Below, piece after piece: positions 1 to 6,733 of a stretch of DNA of 13,408 nt (positions within the stretch are counted from its first letter, which is position 1; each line of letters opens with the position of its first letter). The notes under the pieces were generated by a model. That model worked only from the letters and a program-made list of their open reading frames with translations, made no database searches and had not been told where the DNA came from. The translations under genes were made by a program, and so were the position numbers. The DNA lies in NCBI GenBank assembly GCA_041747755.1, contig JBGTEN010000341.1, positions 1-13,408 on the forward strand, in the 5' to 3' direction. This DNA is from Aurantibrevibacter sp041747755 (GTDB lineage Bacteria > Bacteroidota > Bacteroidia > Flavobacteriales > Flavobacteriaceae).

Positions 1-3000
1 GCAGGCATCAGATCGGCCATCATTCGAAAATGAGTCTCACTATCCCGTAATTTTTTATAAAGCAAAACCTGTTCACTTACCTCATTGGCTATGATGGCAA
101 TGCCATCAATTTCTCCAAATTTATTACGTTGTGCATGGTAGATAAACGTGTAGTGCATTTGCTCCGGTTTACCTCCCCGAACCAGTATAACTGGCATTTC
201 ATGCGCATAAAATGTCTCTCCCGTGGTAAAGACCTCCAATAAAATTTTATCGATACCCTGTGTCACTATTTCCGGTGCCACGTCAAAAAAAGATTTTCCT
301 ATTACATCGTTTCCCTTACCCCATGAATTTAAAATAGCATCATTTGCGATTTCTACAATCATTTCCTTACCCTTAAATATAGCGATGAGTGAAGGAGAGC
401 TATAGATCATGTTGTGATACCTTGCTTCGGTTTCTTCTACTTTTTTTCGTGATAGCACCTGTTCTGTAACATCATTGGCCACCACCATTATTTCTAAGAT
501 CTTGTCATTGTCTTTTTGTAAAGGTTGAAAAACAAAATTATAAAAACCGTTAACCCTTTCTGTGCCCTTAACAACATATAAAGGCACCTCAGATCCGGTA
601 TAGGGTTGGGCTGTTTCAACCACTTTGTCAAGAAGCTCCTGAATACCCTGAGTTTTTAACTCAGCTAAGGATTCAAACAAAGATGTCCCTATAAAATCCT
701 TTCCTTTTGCAATTATTTTTAAATAAGCATCATTGGCTATTTCTACCGTAAAGTCCGGAGCTTTTAAAACCATTATCGGTACAGGAGCTTGCAGCAAAAG
801 ATTTTTGAAGCTTACCAGATGTTCTTGTTCTTTTTGTCGCAATTTTAGTTTTTCGGTGATATCAACCATAGCCAATAAAATCAGCCTTTCTTCAGTTCCG
901 TTTCTAATAATCTCGCTCGCGTTCAATAGTAATGTACGATTGCCAATTTTCGAAAAATGGCGGCTTAGCTCATAATTTTCTAATCGAGTTGTTTTAAATA
1001 ATACATCTTCAAGCAATTTGCGTAACTCAGGGACGTTCCATTCACCTTCTTCCAATCCGAAAAACGGCTTATCTACTATTTCAAGCATCTCTGTAATCTT
1101 AAACAAATCAAGAAACGCTTTATTTGCAGAGCGTATATTAAAATTTTTATCTAACACTGTCAGGGGCTCATGAATTGTGGATACAACAGCCTCCGCAAAT
1201 TCCTTGGCCTCTATAAGCTGCTCATTTAAACCAATAGTTTCCTGGTTTATGATGGTAAGCTCTTCATTGGTACTCTGAAGTTCTTCCTTACTTGTCTCCA
1301 CTTCCTCATTTAAGCTCTGCATCTCTTCATTACTACTCAACAACTCTTCGTTGCTGGTTTGTAGTTCTTGATTAACATATTCCTGATCTTCAGTAATGGT
1401 GCGCATATCTTCTCGCAATTGCATCAGCTCCTGGTACAATGATTCTATCTGGAGATCTTTTTTGTCTTTTCTTATTTTCTTTCCTTCAGCTGCCAGTTTT
1501 TCACCATTTTCAGTGGGAATAAAAAATGGCTTTTCATTAGATGTAAATTTCTCTTTAAAAACGAGTAGGTAATGAGGTTCAAGAATATGTGGCAGTGGTA
1601 CCAATTCAATATCAATGTTTTGAAAACTATTATGTGCACCTTCCCTCAACTTATCATACAGGGGGACATTTTCCCTTACAACAGTTCGTTTTTCTTTTTT
1701 TGCCTTTTGTACCATACTCCGCAATTCAAAAGCAAGCCCTTGTTTTGCCATTTTTAACACATTAAAGCTGGCATTTCCTGGTGCAGGTTCCAGGTATTTG
1801 GAAGTATTTCCCCTAAAGTGTAAAATGTCCATTGACTCATTGATTATTACACTTGCTGGTGTAAATCTATTAAGCATAATGTCATTCGCTATTTTTATAA
1901 AATCCGATCCACTATCTTGTCTGTAATCCCAATCATTTTTTTGGTTACCATTTCTTTCACTGGAATAGGAATTACTAGGAGTGAAACGCCCTGTACCTTC
2001 TTTCCTCTTGAATACCTTTGTGTTTTTCTTACAGGTAGTGAAAAGAGATGGAACCAGACTAATAGTTTCCGACTTTCCCAACAATAAATAACCCTCCGGA
2101 TTTAAGGCATAATGAAATGCGAACAGCGCTTTCTTTTGAAGAAAAGGCTCCATGTAGATGAGCACATTGCGACAGCTTAAAAAGTCCATTCTCCTAAAAG
2201 GTGGATCATTAAGAAAATCGTGTATTGCAAAGACACAAATATCCCGAATTGCCTTTATCACTTGATAGCCTTTCTTACTTTTTGTAAAATACCGTTCAAG
2301 TTGTTTAGATGACAATTCCTTAACATCCTTTTCTGAGTAAATGCCCATCCTTGCTTTTGCAATTACAGGTTCGTTGATATCTGTTCCAAATATTTGAACG
2401 TTAGCAACCGTATTCTTTGTGCCCTTTTCTTCAAATAGGTCATAGAAGATGGAAGCAATAGAGTATACCTCCTCTCCTGTGCTGCAACCTGCTACCCAAA
2501 TTCGTATATTTTCTTCACCATCTTTATTTTTTATAATGTCGGGAAAAATGGTATTGCGCAGGTCTTGGAATACCTGGGAATCCCTAAAAAAAGCAGTTAC
2601 GGGTATTAATAAATCTAAGTATAGCAGGTTGCGCTCTGTTTTACTTTCATTCAAAAAATCCAGATAGGATGCAGGTGTACTCATTTTATTTAAGACCATT
2701 CTGCGAAGAATCCTCCTGTAAATAGTTGTATGCTTATAATGGGTAAAATCAGTTCCTTTCCATGTTCGAAGAAGGGCAAGTATTTGATGAAAAACAGTCT
2801 CATCACTAACCGTTGTATCATTTTTATTGATTCCTTGAATAATCTGTGTAACCTCTAACAGTTTTTTCGGTATCTCCCCGGGAGGCAAAATAAAATCTAC
2901 AACACCTGCGCTTATGGCATTATTGGGCATTTCCGTGTAGGCTGCAGAATGCTCATCCTGTGCAAAAGTAATACCTCCTTGATCCTTGATTGCCTGTAAT

Positions 3001-3455
3001 CCCAACGTACCATCTGATGCGTTTCCCGATAATACAACACCAATAGAATGCGACTGATGCACTTCTGCTAATGAAGTAAAAAACAGGTCTATTGGCAGAT
3101 TACTCTTCATACTGTTCAAACGCGGACTAAGTTCCAATACCCCATTATTGGCAATCAACATTTTATTAGAAGGAATAATGTAGATATGATTAGGAGCAAC
3201 TTTTATTTCATCGGTTATTTCCAGAACCGGAATTTCGGTAACCTTTTGCAAAAGTTCATTTAAAATGCTTTCGTGATTGGGGTCTAAATGTTGTACCAGA
3301 ACAAAGGCCATTCCCGAATCTTTCGGAATAGCACTTAATAGTTGTTTAAACGCATCTAGCCCCCCGGACGAGGCTCCAACACCAACAACAGGGAATGCAT
3401 TCGTGGATTTAACGAGTGTTTTGGCATGAGCTTCAGGAAGCTGCTCGGATTTCAT
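1..3455 (-). CDS. Fused CheB-CheR-PAS signalling protein (C-terminus beyond the window)
   Basis: About 1151 residues are encoded before the left edge. Residues 20-200 are a CheB methylesterase domain with the full triad visible: Ser29 in GVGASSGG, His56 in LVQHLDP, and Asp148 in SGNASDGTLG. It has no CheB receiver domain. Residues about 220-490 are a CheR methyltransferase domain, with the SAM-binding stretch WVAGCSTGEEVYS near residue 322 and CRNVLIYM near 426. Residues about 665-745 are a Glu/Asn-rich coiled coil made of repeated (S/T)NEEL units. Three PAS domains follow (about 755-870, 880-990, 1015-1125), and the start of a fourth (SETHFRMMADLMPA) lies at the edge. Such proteins usually end in a histidine kinase, but that part is not in the window. 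The ATG at 3455 is 12 bases after the response regulator stop, so the two genes are probably co-transcribed. There is no chemoreceptor or flagellar context, so a role in general sensory phosphorelay is more likely than classical chemotaxis. Family assignment is firm; role is inferred. Confidence 0.93.
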   Translation of the reverse strand, partial: MKSEQLPEAHAKTLVKSTNAFPVVGVGASSGGLDAFKQLLSAIPKDSGMAFVLVQHLDPNHESILNELLQKVTEIPVLEITDEIKVAPNHIYIIPSNKMLIANNGVLELSPRLNSMKSNLPIDLFFTSLAEVHQSHSIGVVLSGNASDGTLGLQAIKDQGGITFAQDEHSAAYTEMPNNAISAGVVDFILPPGEIPKKLLEVTQIIQGINKNDTTVSDETVFHQILALLRTWKGTDFTHYKHTTIYRRILRRMVLNKMSTPASYLDFLNESKTERNLLYLDLLIPVTAFFRDSQVFQDLRNTIFPDIIKNKDGEENIRIWVAGCSTGEEVYSIASIFYDLFEEKGTKNTVANVQIFGTDINEPVIAKARMGIYSEKDVKELSSKQLERYFTKSKKGYQVIKAIRDICVFAIHDFLNDPPFRRMDFLSCRNVLIYMEPFLQKKALFAFHYALNPEGYLLLGKSETISLVPSLFTTCKKNTKVFKRKEGTGRFTPSNSYSSERNGNQKNDWDYRQDSGSDFIKIANDIMLNRFTPASVIINESMDILHFRGNTSKYLEPAPGNASFNVLKMAKQGLAFELRSMVQKAKKEKRTVVRENVPLYDKLREGAHNSFQNIDIELVPLPHILEPHYLLVFKEKFTSNEKPFFIPTENGEKLAAEGKKIRKDKKDLQIESLYQELMQLREDMRTITEDQEYVNQELQTSNEELLSSNEEMQSLNEEVETSKEELQSTNEELTIINQETIGLNEQLIEAKEFAEAVVSTIHEPLTVLDKNFNIRSANKAFLDLFKITEMLEIVDKPFFGLEEGEWNVPELRKLLEDVLFKTTRLENYELSRHFSKIGNRTLLLNASEIIRNGTEERLILLAMVDITEKLKLRQKEQEHLVSFKNLLLQAPVPIMVLKAPDFTVEIANDAYLKIIAKGKDFIGTSLFESLAELKTQGIQELLDKVVETAQPYTGSEVPLYVVKGTERVNGFYNFVFQPLQKDNDKILEIMVVANDVTEQVLSRKKVEETEARYHNMIYSSPSLIAIFKGKEMIVEIANDAILNSWGKGNDVIGKSFFDVAPEIVTQGIDKILLEVFTTGETFYAHEMPVILVRGGKPEQMHYTFIYHAQRNKFGEIDGIAIIANEVSEQVLLYKKLRDSETHFRMMADLMP

Positions 3456-3467
3456 GGTTGTTTGGTT

Positions 3468-3941
3468 TTAATCTTTTGTAATTACAAAACCCTCTTGATT
3501 TGGTAATTGAATAGTTTTTGTTGCGATAAGATTCAGGATTTTATAGATGACCCTTCTAAGTTCCATAAAATCCGATGGCTTATTAATAAGGTAATGAGCT
3601 GCATCTTTATAAATTTGCTTTACCTTATGTTCTTCCATAATTGATGAAAAAATAATGACCGGAATATCTTGTAACTGATTATTTCGCTTTATTTCACCCA
3701 ATGCTGCAAAACCATTTTTGCGAGGCATATTTAAATCAAGAAAAACCACATCCGGAAGCTTTTTAACGTCTTCCTTCAGTAATTGAAGTAACTGTTCTCC
3801 ATCGACTACGAAAATAAGTTCTGTATTTAAGGGTAAACTTTCTATGGCGTCTTTAAACAGAAGCCTGTCACTTGGGTCATCTTCAGCGAGAACAATACGC
3901 AACTTGATCTCAATAGGAGTAAATTCATCTTTTACATTCAT
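3468..3941 (-). CDS. Single-domain response regulator (Rcp1-like receiver)
   Basis: This 157-residue protein is a stand-alone CheY-like receiver without an output domain. Residues 14-140 form the receiver. The acidic pocket is EDD at 20-22, the phosphoacceptor is Asp69 in VVFLDLNMPRKNG, the switch Ser is at 99/100 (IFSS), and the conserved Lys is Lys121 (INKPSD). The insert between the second helix and third strand and the LNMPRKNG motif match the phytochrome-associated Rcp1 type, which commonly partners large PAS/hybrid kinases. The next gene downstream is exactly such a sensor, 12 bases away, so this is likely its phosphotransfer partner. Upstream, a TAATTTTT stretch about 20 bases before the ATG resembles a Bacteroidota -7 element, but no clear -33 TTTG is present. 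Partner and signal are inferred. Confidence 0.93.
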   Translation of the reverse strand: MNVKDEFTPIEIKLRIVLAEDDPSDRLLFKDAIESLPLNTELIFVVDGEQLLQLLKEDVKKLPDVVFLDLNMPRKNGFAALGEIKRNNQLQDIPVIIFSSIMEEHKVKQIYKDAAHYLINKPSDFMELRRVIYKILNLIATKTIQLPNQEGFVITKD

Positions 3942-4035
3942 CTTAAATTTAGTAAAAATTATTCATCCGGGCAATTAAATAGCTCCTTGAAGTGCTGCCA
4001 TATATGTTTTAACGAATGTCGGTAACTTAAAAATT

Positions 4036-4050
4036 TTTACTTTCAGTAAA
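4036..4050 (-). terminator. Weak hairpin with T-tract downstream of the FMN split-barrel gene
   Basis: A perfect 6-base inverted repeat, TTTACT and AGTAAA around a 3-base loop, is followed on the minus strand by AATTTTT. It sits 90 bases after the stop of the gene ending at 4140 and before the response regulator. The stem has only one G:C pair, so it would be a poor intrinsic terminator. A second small palindrome (AATAG/CTATT, 4104-4117) lies between, without a T-tract. It may partly separate the stress genes from the sensor pair. Confidence 0.25.
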
Positions 4051-4139
4051 GAACGACCTATAATAGAAAGAAAATGGAGTCTCTTAGAATGGTAAATATA
4101 CCTAATAGAATCCTATTCTTATTCAATCAATACGTTTAA

Positions 4140-4655
4140 TCACAGAGTTAAACTTCCCTCATTTCCTTCAATCAAATTACTTCCCGTAACAGCAGATGCA
4201 ACCGTTTTTATAAAATTTACCATTTTGTTGCCGTCAGTGTCCCAATAATATGCAGATGTAGGGACCACCTTTATTAGGGTAATGTTAGGATCATCCTTCC
4301 CATTTGGAAACCAGACTTCAATCTCCGGACTCCAGAGTTCTTCTATCCTACTCTTATCACTATTAATTACCGCTTCTCCATTTACTATAAGATAGCTACT
4401 TTTCCCGGGATGTGAATAAAACAATTGTACTTTATTATTCTCTAAAATTTCCATGTTCTTTTCACTATTCCTTTCACTAAAAAACCAGATATTCCCCTGA
4501 CTGCAAACCTCTTGTGTTGACATGGGACGGCAGCTGGCTCCATCATCTTTTTTAAGATTAGAACAAAGTAGACAAATGTCTATTTCATCAACTAAACTTT
4601 TAAGTTTATCGCTAGCTGCCGTACTGTATAAATTTTTAGTGTCTCCCATAGTCAT
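4140..4655 (-). CDS. Pyridoxamine 5'-phosphate oxidase-like FMN split-barrel protein (general stress protein 26 type)
   Basis: The 171-residue protein matches the small flavin-binding split-barrel family that includes Bacillus general stress protein 26. Visible family features are the early strand with CLLCSNLK, the RPMSTQEV segment near residue 45, the IWFFSERNSEKNMEI strand-helix, then VQLFYSHPGKSSYLIVNGEA, and the C-terminal IEVWFPNGKDDPNITLIKV and YYWD segments. These proteins bind FMN or F420-like flavins and are thought to act in oxidative or general stress; most are not true pyridoxamine oxidases. No signal peptide is present, so it is cytoplasmic. I chose the ATG at 4655; one codon upstream is a TTG, and another ATG lies at 4649. 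It starts 14 bases after the stop of the DUF4142 gene, consistent with one operon. Substrate is unknown. Confidence 0.88.
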   Translation of the reverse strand: MTMGDTKNLYSTAASDKLKSLVDEIDICLLCSNLKKDDGASCRPMSTQEVCSQGNIWFFSERNSEKNMEILENNKVQLFYSHPGKSSYLIVNGEAVINSDKSRIEELWSPEIEVWFPNGKDDPNITLIKVVPTSAYYWDTDGNKMVNFIKTVASAVTGSNLIEGNEGSLTL

Positions 4656-4669
4656 CAATTGTTCTTCAT

Positions 4670-5254
4670 TTACATTTTATTGCATTCTTCCTGACAGGTT
4701 TTAGAATGCTCCAGATGCTCCTTTAACCCCGGTAATGCTTCTGCTGCCCACGCTCTTGTCTCGGAATCGCTGCTCTCCGTACTCATCTTTTCGTAATGTG
4801 TAATTGCATCTTTATACTCGCTTACCATATGATCGCTATAGGACTTACCAAAATCTACAGCGGACTTATCCTCCATTTCCCGGTAAAGTTCATTAGCTTC
4901 ATCATTGGAAGAGGGTGGCAGCGTCATGTTTCTTCTCTTTATTAATTGGGTTAAGTCTTTCAAGGATTGTGTGTGTTGATCCTCTACCATTTTACCCAAT
5001 TCTTTTACATGACTAGAGTTTTCCTTTTCCTGAGCCAATTTTGCCAGACTAATAAATTCCATATCAATTTCGGCAGCTTCTGCAAAATAGGCTTGATCTT
5101 TTTCTACTCTTTTGTCATCGACTTCTGAGGGATTGTCTTCCTCGAGCACTAGCTGCTGATTTTCCTTTGTCTTGTTATCCATACAGGCTACTGTTCCTAT
5201 AAGAAGTGCGCTCATTAAGGCTACCTTAAGAAGTGTGCTTTTACTATTTTTCAT
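4670..5254 (-). CDS. DUF4142 lipoprotein
   Basis: The 194-residue protein begins with a lipoprotein signal peptide: positive MKNSKSTLLK, a hydrophobic core, then a TVAC lipobox with Cys24. An acidic linker (about 25-50) follows. Residues about 52-187 are an all-helical, ferritin-like DUF4142 domain; AYFAEAAEIDMEFISLAKLA and VKELGKMVEDQHTQSLKDL are typical of it. A conserved biochemical role for DUF4142 is not established. The family is often found among stress-induced envelope genes of Bacteroidota and Proteobacteria. The C-terminus carries an extra CQEECNKM tail with two Cys, which could form a disulfide or bind metal. The gene is 28 bases downstream of the DUF6799 gene and is most likely in the same transcript. 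Location, an outer or inner membrane anchor, is inferred from the lipobox. Confidence 0.9.
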   Translation of the reverse strand: MKNSKSTLLKVALMSALLIGTVACMDNKTKENQQLVLEEDNPSEVDDKRVEKDQAYFAEAAEIDMEFISLAKLAQEKENSSHVKELGKMVEDQHTQSLKDLTQLIKRRNMTLPPSSNDEANELYREMEDKSAVDFGKSYSDHMVSEYKDAITHYEKMSTESSDSETRAWAAEALPGLKEHLEHSKTCQEECNKM

Positions 5255-5282
5255 TTTGTTTATTTATTTTAGTTAATGTAAC

Positions 5283-5780
5283 CTACTCTTTAGGATTTAT
5301 TTTTCCCATCATATCTAAGTGTTCACCTTCTTGTAAGGTCTTCTTTTTACCGTCTTTTGTTGAGTAACTTCCATCAACCATGACCCTTGTGCCGTTATTT
5401 AATGTAATTTCTTGATTTAATGGGGTAACGATGTTGTCTTTAACCATACACATTTTTCCGTCTTGCATTATGATGCCGTCCGCTTTCATAATCACACCAT
5501 CCGAATAGTCTTTAGTTACTTTTTGATTTTCCTTCATTACTGAACTTTGCGTTGAAGCTGGATAAGTTCTGCTGTTTAGATCATTGTCATGAGACTTATT
5601 TAATGATAAACTATCTCTTGTTCTACTGTTTATATCCCTGTCTTGAGACTTAGTTGTCGATATAGTATCTGTAGTGCTGTTATAATCTGTTGAGGATCCT
5701 TTCTGACCTGTAGAATCGGTTTGCGCATACCCGCATGTAATTATTAAACTTCCCGCGATTGTGTAAATTAACTTTTTCAT
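5283..5780 (-). CDS. Secreted DUF6799-type protein with an 18-residue tandem repeat
   Basis: The 165-residue protein has a classical signal peptide (MKKLIYTIAGSLIITCGYA, cut before Gln20). Next is a Ser/Thr/Asp-rich low-complexity region. It contains two tandem 18-residue copies at 38-55 and 56-73, sharing the pattern K-S-x-D-x-D-[IL]-N-S-R-T. Residues about 95-160 are the DUF6799-like part: short beta-rich units built on GIIMQDGKMCMVKDN, PLNQEITLNNGTRVMVDG and a Gly-Lys turn. Function of this domain is unknown. It is a likely periplasmic or cell-surface protein. It precedes the DUF4142 lipoprotein gene by 28 bases and follows the mini-protein gene by 84 bases. Family assignment is from motif memory and moderately sure; a role in envelope stress is inferred from neighbours only. 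Confidence 0.82.
   Translation of the reverse strand: MKKLIYTIAGSLIITCGYAQTDSTGQKGSSTDYNSTTDTISTTKSQDRDINSRTRDSLSLNKSHDNDLNSRTYPASTQSSVMKENQKVTKDYSDGVIMKADGIIMQDGKMCMVKDNIVTPLNQEITLNNGTRVMVDGSYSTKDGKKKTLQEGEHLDMMGKINPKE
5562..5669 (-). repeat. Two tandem 54-base coding repeats in the DUF6799 gene
   Basis: Residues 38-55 and 56-73 of the DUF6799 protein align over the full 18 residues without gaps. KSQDRDINSRT in copy one corresponds to KSHDNDLNSRT in copy two. Both are hydrophilic, and together they form the linker between signal peptide and domain. It looks like an internal duplication that has diverged. Confidence 0.7.
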
Positions 5781-5864
5781 TTTTGTGTATTTAGTGTTTA
5801 TTAATATTAAAATTGAATACTATTTATTAAATCCGTTGTTTCAACGAGTAGGCATTATTTATTG

Positions 5865-5983
5865 TTATGAGCATTGCCCTAAAAGAAACCAAATAATAAC
5901 AAAAACGACTATTGTTCCTAGACACCCACCTCCGAGTTTTTTACTCCGTAACCCGCCAATAACCCTTTAAAAATGTTGTTCAT
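5865..5983 (-). pseudogene. 39-residue glycine-rich membrane mini-protein, frame broken by one base at an A AAA AAC heptamer
   Basis: Reading from the ATG at 5983 gives MNNIFKGLLAGYGVK, after which the given frame runs NSEVGV to a TAG at 5918-5920. Shifting back one base at the run of six A (complement of 5937-5942) opens a clean continuation, LGGGCLGTIVVFVIIWFLLG then QCS and a TAA at 5865-5867. The joined product has an amphipathic start, a Gly-rich turn and one transmembrane helix. It resembles short GYGxKKxGGGCxGT membrane proteins I recall from Flavobacteriia (from memory, not searched). The downstream frame has no ATG of its own. The break sits exactly on A AAA AAC in phase GTA AAA AAC, a classic -1 slippery pattern. 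It could therefore be a homopolymer sequencing error, a true mutation, or programmed -1 shifting. It lies 19 bases after the 68-residue gene and in the same orientation. Confidence 0.7.
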
Positions 5984-6002
5984 ACTTCGGAATTTAAGTT
6001 GT

Positions 6003-6209
6003 TTATTTTTCTGTTTCTCCGTTTATTGTACCAAGAATACCTTCATCCGTTTTGGTGTTGGAGTTTTTATTTTTACGCTCTTTTCTTCGCTCCCTATCTT
6101 TGACTTCCTTAGTGGTTTCCCGAGAGTCCTCATCACCTTCCAATTGATCTTCCAATTGTTGACTTGGCTTTTTTCTGGTTTTGGCCTGATAATTTTGATT
6201 TTTGTCCAT
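6003..6209 (-). CDS. Small highly charged hydrophilic protein, unknown function
   Basis: The 68-residue product is almost entirely polar: Lys, Glu, Asp, Arg, Asn, Gln and Thr dominate, and there is no hydrophobic core, signal peptide or membrane segment. It looks intrinsically disordered, with a Lys/Arg/Glu block near residues 35-48 (EVKDRERRKERKNKNSN). I do not recognise a family. Support for being real comes from a perfect TAATTTTG element 37-44 bases upstream of the ATG, and from being first in a run of same-strand genes with short gaps; the next starts 19 bases after its stop. The opposite strand also has an open frame (5973-6224), but its Phe/Leu-rich product is what antisense of a Lys/Glu-rich gene yields. 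Similar charged mini-proteins occur in stress loci, but a role here is only inferred. Confidence 0.6.
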   Translation of the reverse strand: MDKNQNYQAKTRKKPSQQLEDQLEGDEDSRETTKEVKDRERRKERKNKNSNTKTDEGILGTINGETEK

Positions 6210-6245
6210 AAGGTTAAATTTTAGGTGTAACAGATTTTATATTGC

Positions 6246-6253
6246 CAAAATTA
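6246..6253 (-). promoter_or_regulatory. Bacteroidota -7 element (TAATTTTG) for the minus-strand stress operon
   Basis: On the minus strand these bases read TAATTTTG, an exact match to the Bacteroidota primary-sigma consensus TAnnTTTG. They lie 37 bases before the ATG at 6209, giving a short leader. I see no good TTTG at the expected -33 position, so strength is uncertain. Confidence 0.45.
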
Positions 6254-6292
6254 GGCACTCGTTTCGGGTTAAGTATTACAGAATTATTGTTT

Positions 6293-6315
6293 ATAATTGT
6301 ATTATTATCAATTAT
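6293..6315. repeat. AT-rich inverted repeat, possible operator
   Basis: ATAATTG (6293-6299) and CAATTAT (6309-6315) are perfect reverse complements separated by 9 bases. The repeat lies between the two divergent -7 elements, a position suited to a dimeric regulator. In such AT-rich DNA a 7-base match can arise by chance. Confidence 0.25.
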
Positions 6316-6345
6316 TTAATAAAAAATAGATTGCTTTTTCTATTC

Positions 6346-6353
6346 TAATTTTG
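6346..6353 (+). promoter_or_regulatory. Bacteroidota -7 element (TAATTTTG) facing the xylan cluster
   Basis: A perfect TAnnTTTG match on the plus strand lies about 380 bases before the first GH43 start. A TTG is present only 12 bases upstream, which is too close for a standard -33 box. If used, it would give a long leader; a closer, weaker promoter is equally possible. Confidence 0.3.
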
Positions 6354-6733
6354 AAAATCCGAGTGTTAGATTAGATCATTTTACTTGCATGAATTGAAGC
6401 TAACTACATTGTTCTGGCTCCTAATTAGTGCCGATTGATATCCTCTCTTAAGTTTAAACCTTATAAATGAGCTCTCCTATCCTTTCAGATTTGTGATACA
6501 GCCTAAAATCTAATGATTAACAAAAAATAACATTTTAAACGTGTATTTTAAACACTTTTTAATTATATTTAGTTTTTCTATTTGTCCACCTATTTTGAAT
6601 ACTGAATATCTTGAAAAAACACTCGCTTCTTTATGTTCTTTTTACCGGCGTTTTCAGCATGAAATCAGATGCCCTGATGAACAGTTGCATAGCGAACAAA
6701 CAGATCTTACACCTTTAAAATAAAAGCTTAAAA

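Larger units (their letters stand above)
6210..6733. other. AT-rich divergent intergenic region, no convincing gene
   Basis: This 524-base spacer separates the leftward stress cluster from the rightward xylan cluster. It is strongly AT-rich, especially 6280-6350. It contains the two oppositely directed TAATTTTG elements and a 7-base palindrome with 9-base spacer (6293-6315). A rightward open frame at 6541-6723 starts with GTG and encodes 60 residues with no recognisable domain, and it looks like chance. No tRNA, rRNA or insertion-sequence end is seen. Confidence 0.6.

Noticed and set aside
5785..5970. 61-residue plus-strand open frame
   Set aside because: It runs antisense to the mini membrane protein, whose composition and order are far more protein-like.
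5973..6224. 83-residue Phe/Leu-rich open frame on the plus strand
   Set aside because: It is the exact antisense of the charged 68-residue gene; its membrane-like composition is what Lys/Glu-rich codons give in reverse, and the opposite strand has the promoter and operon context.
6541..6723. 60-residue plus-strand open frame before the first GH43
   Set aside because: GTG start, no domain or signal recognised and ordinary AT-rich composition; length is within chance expectation.
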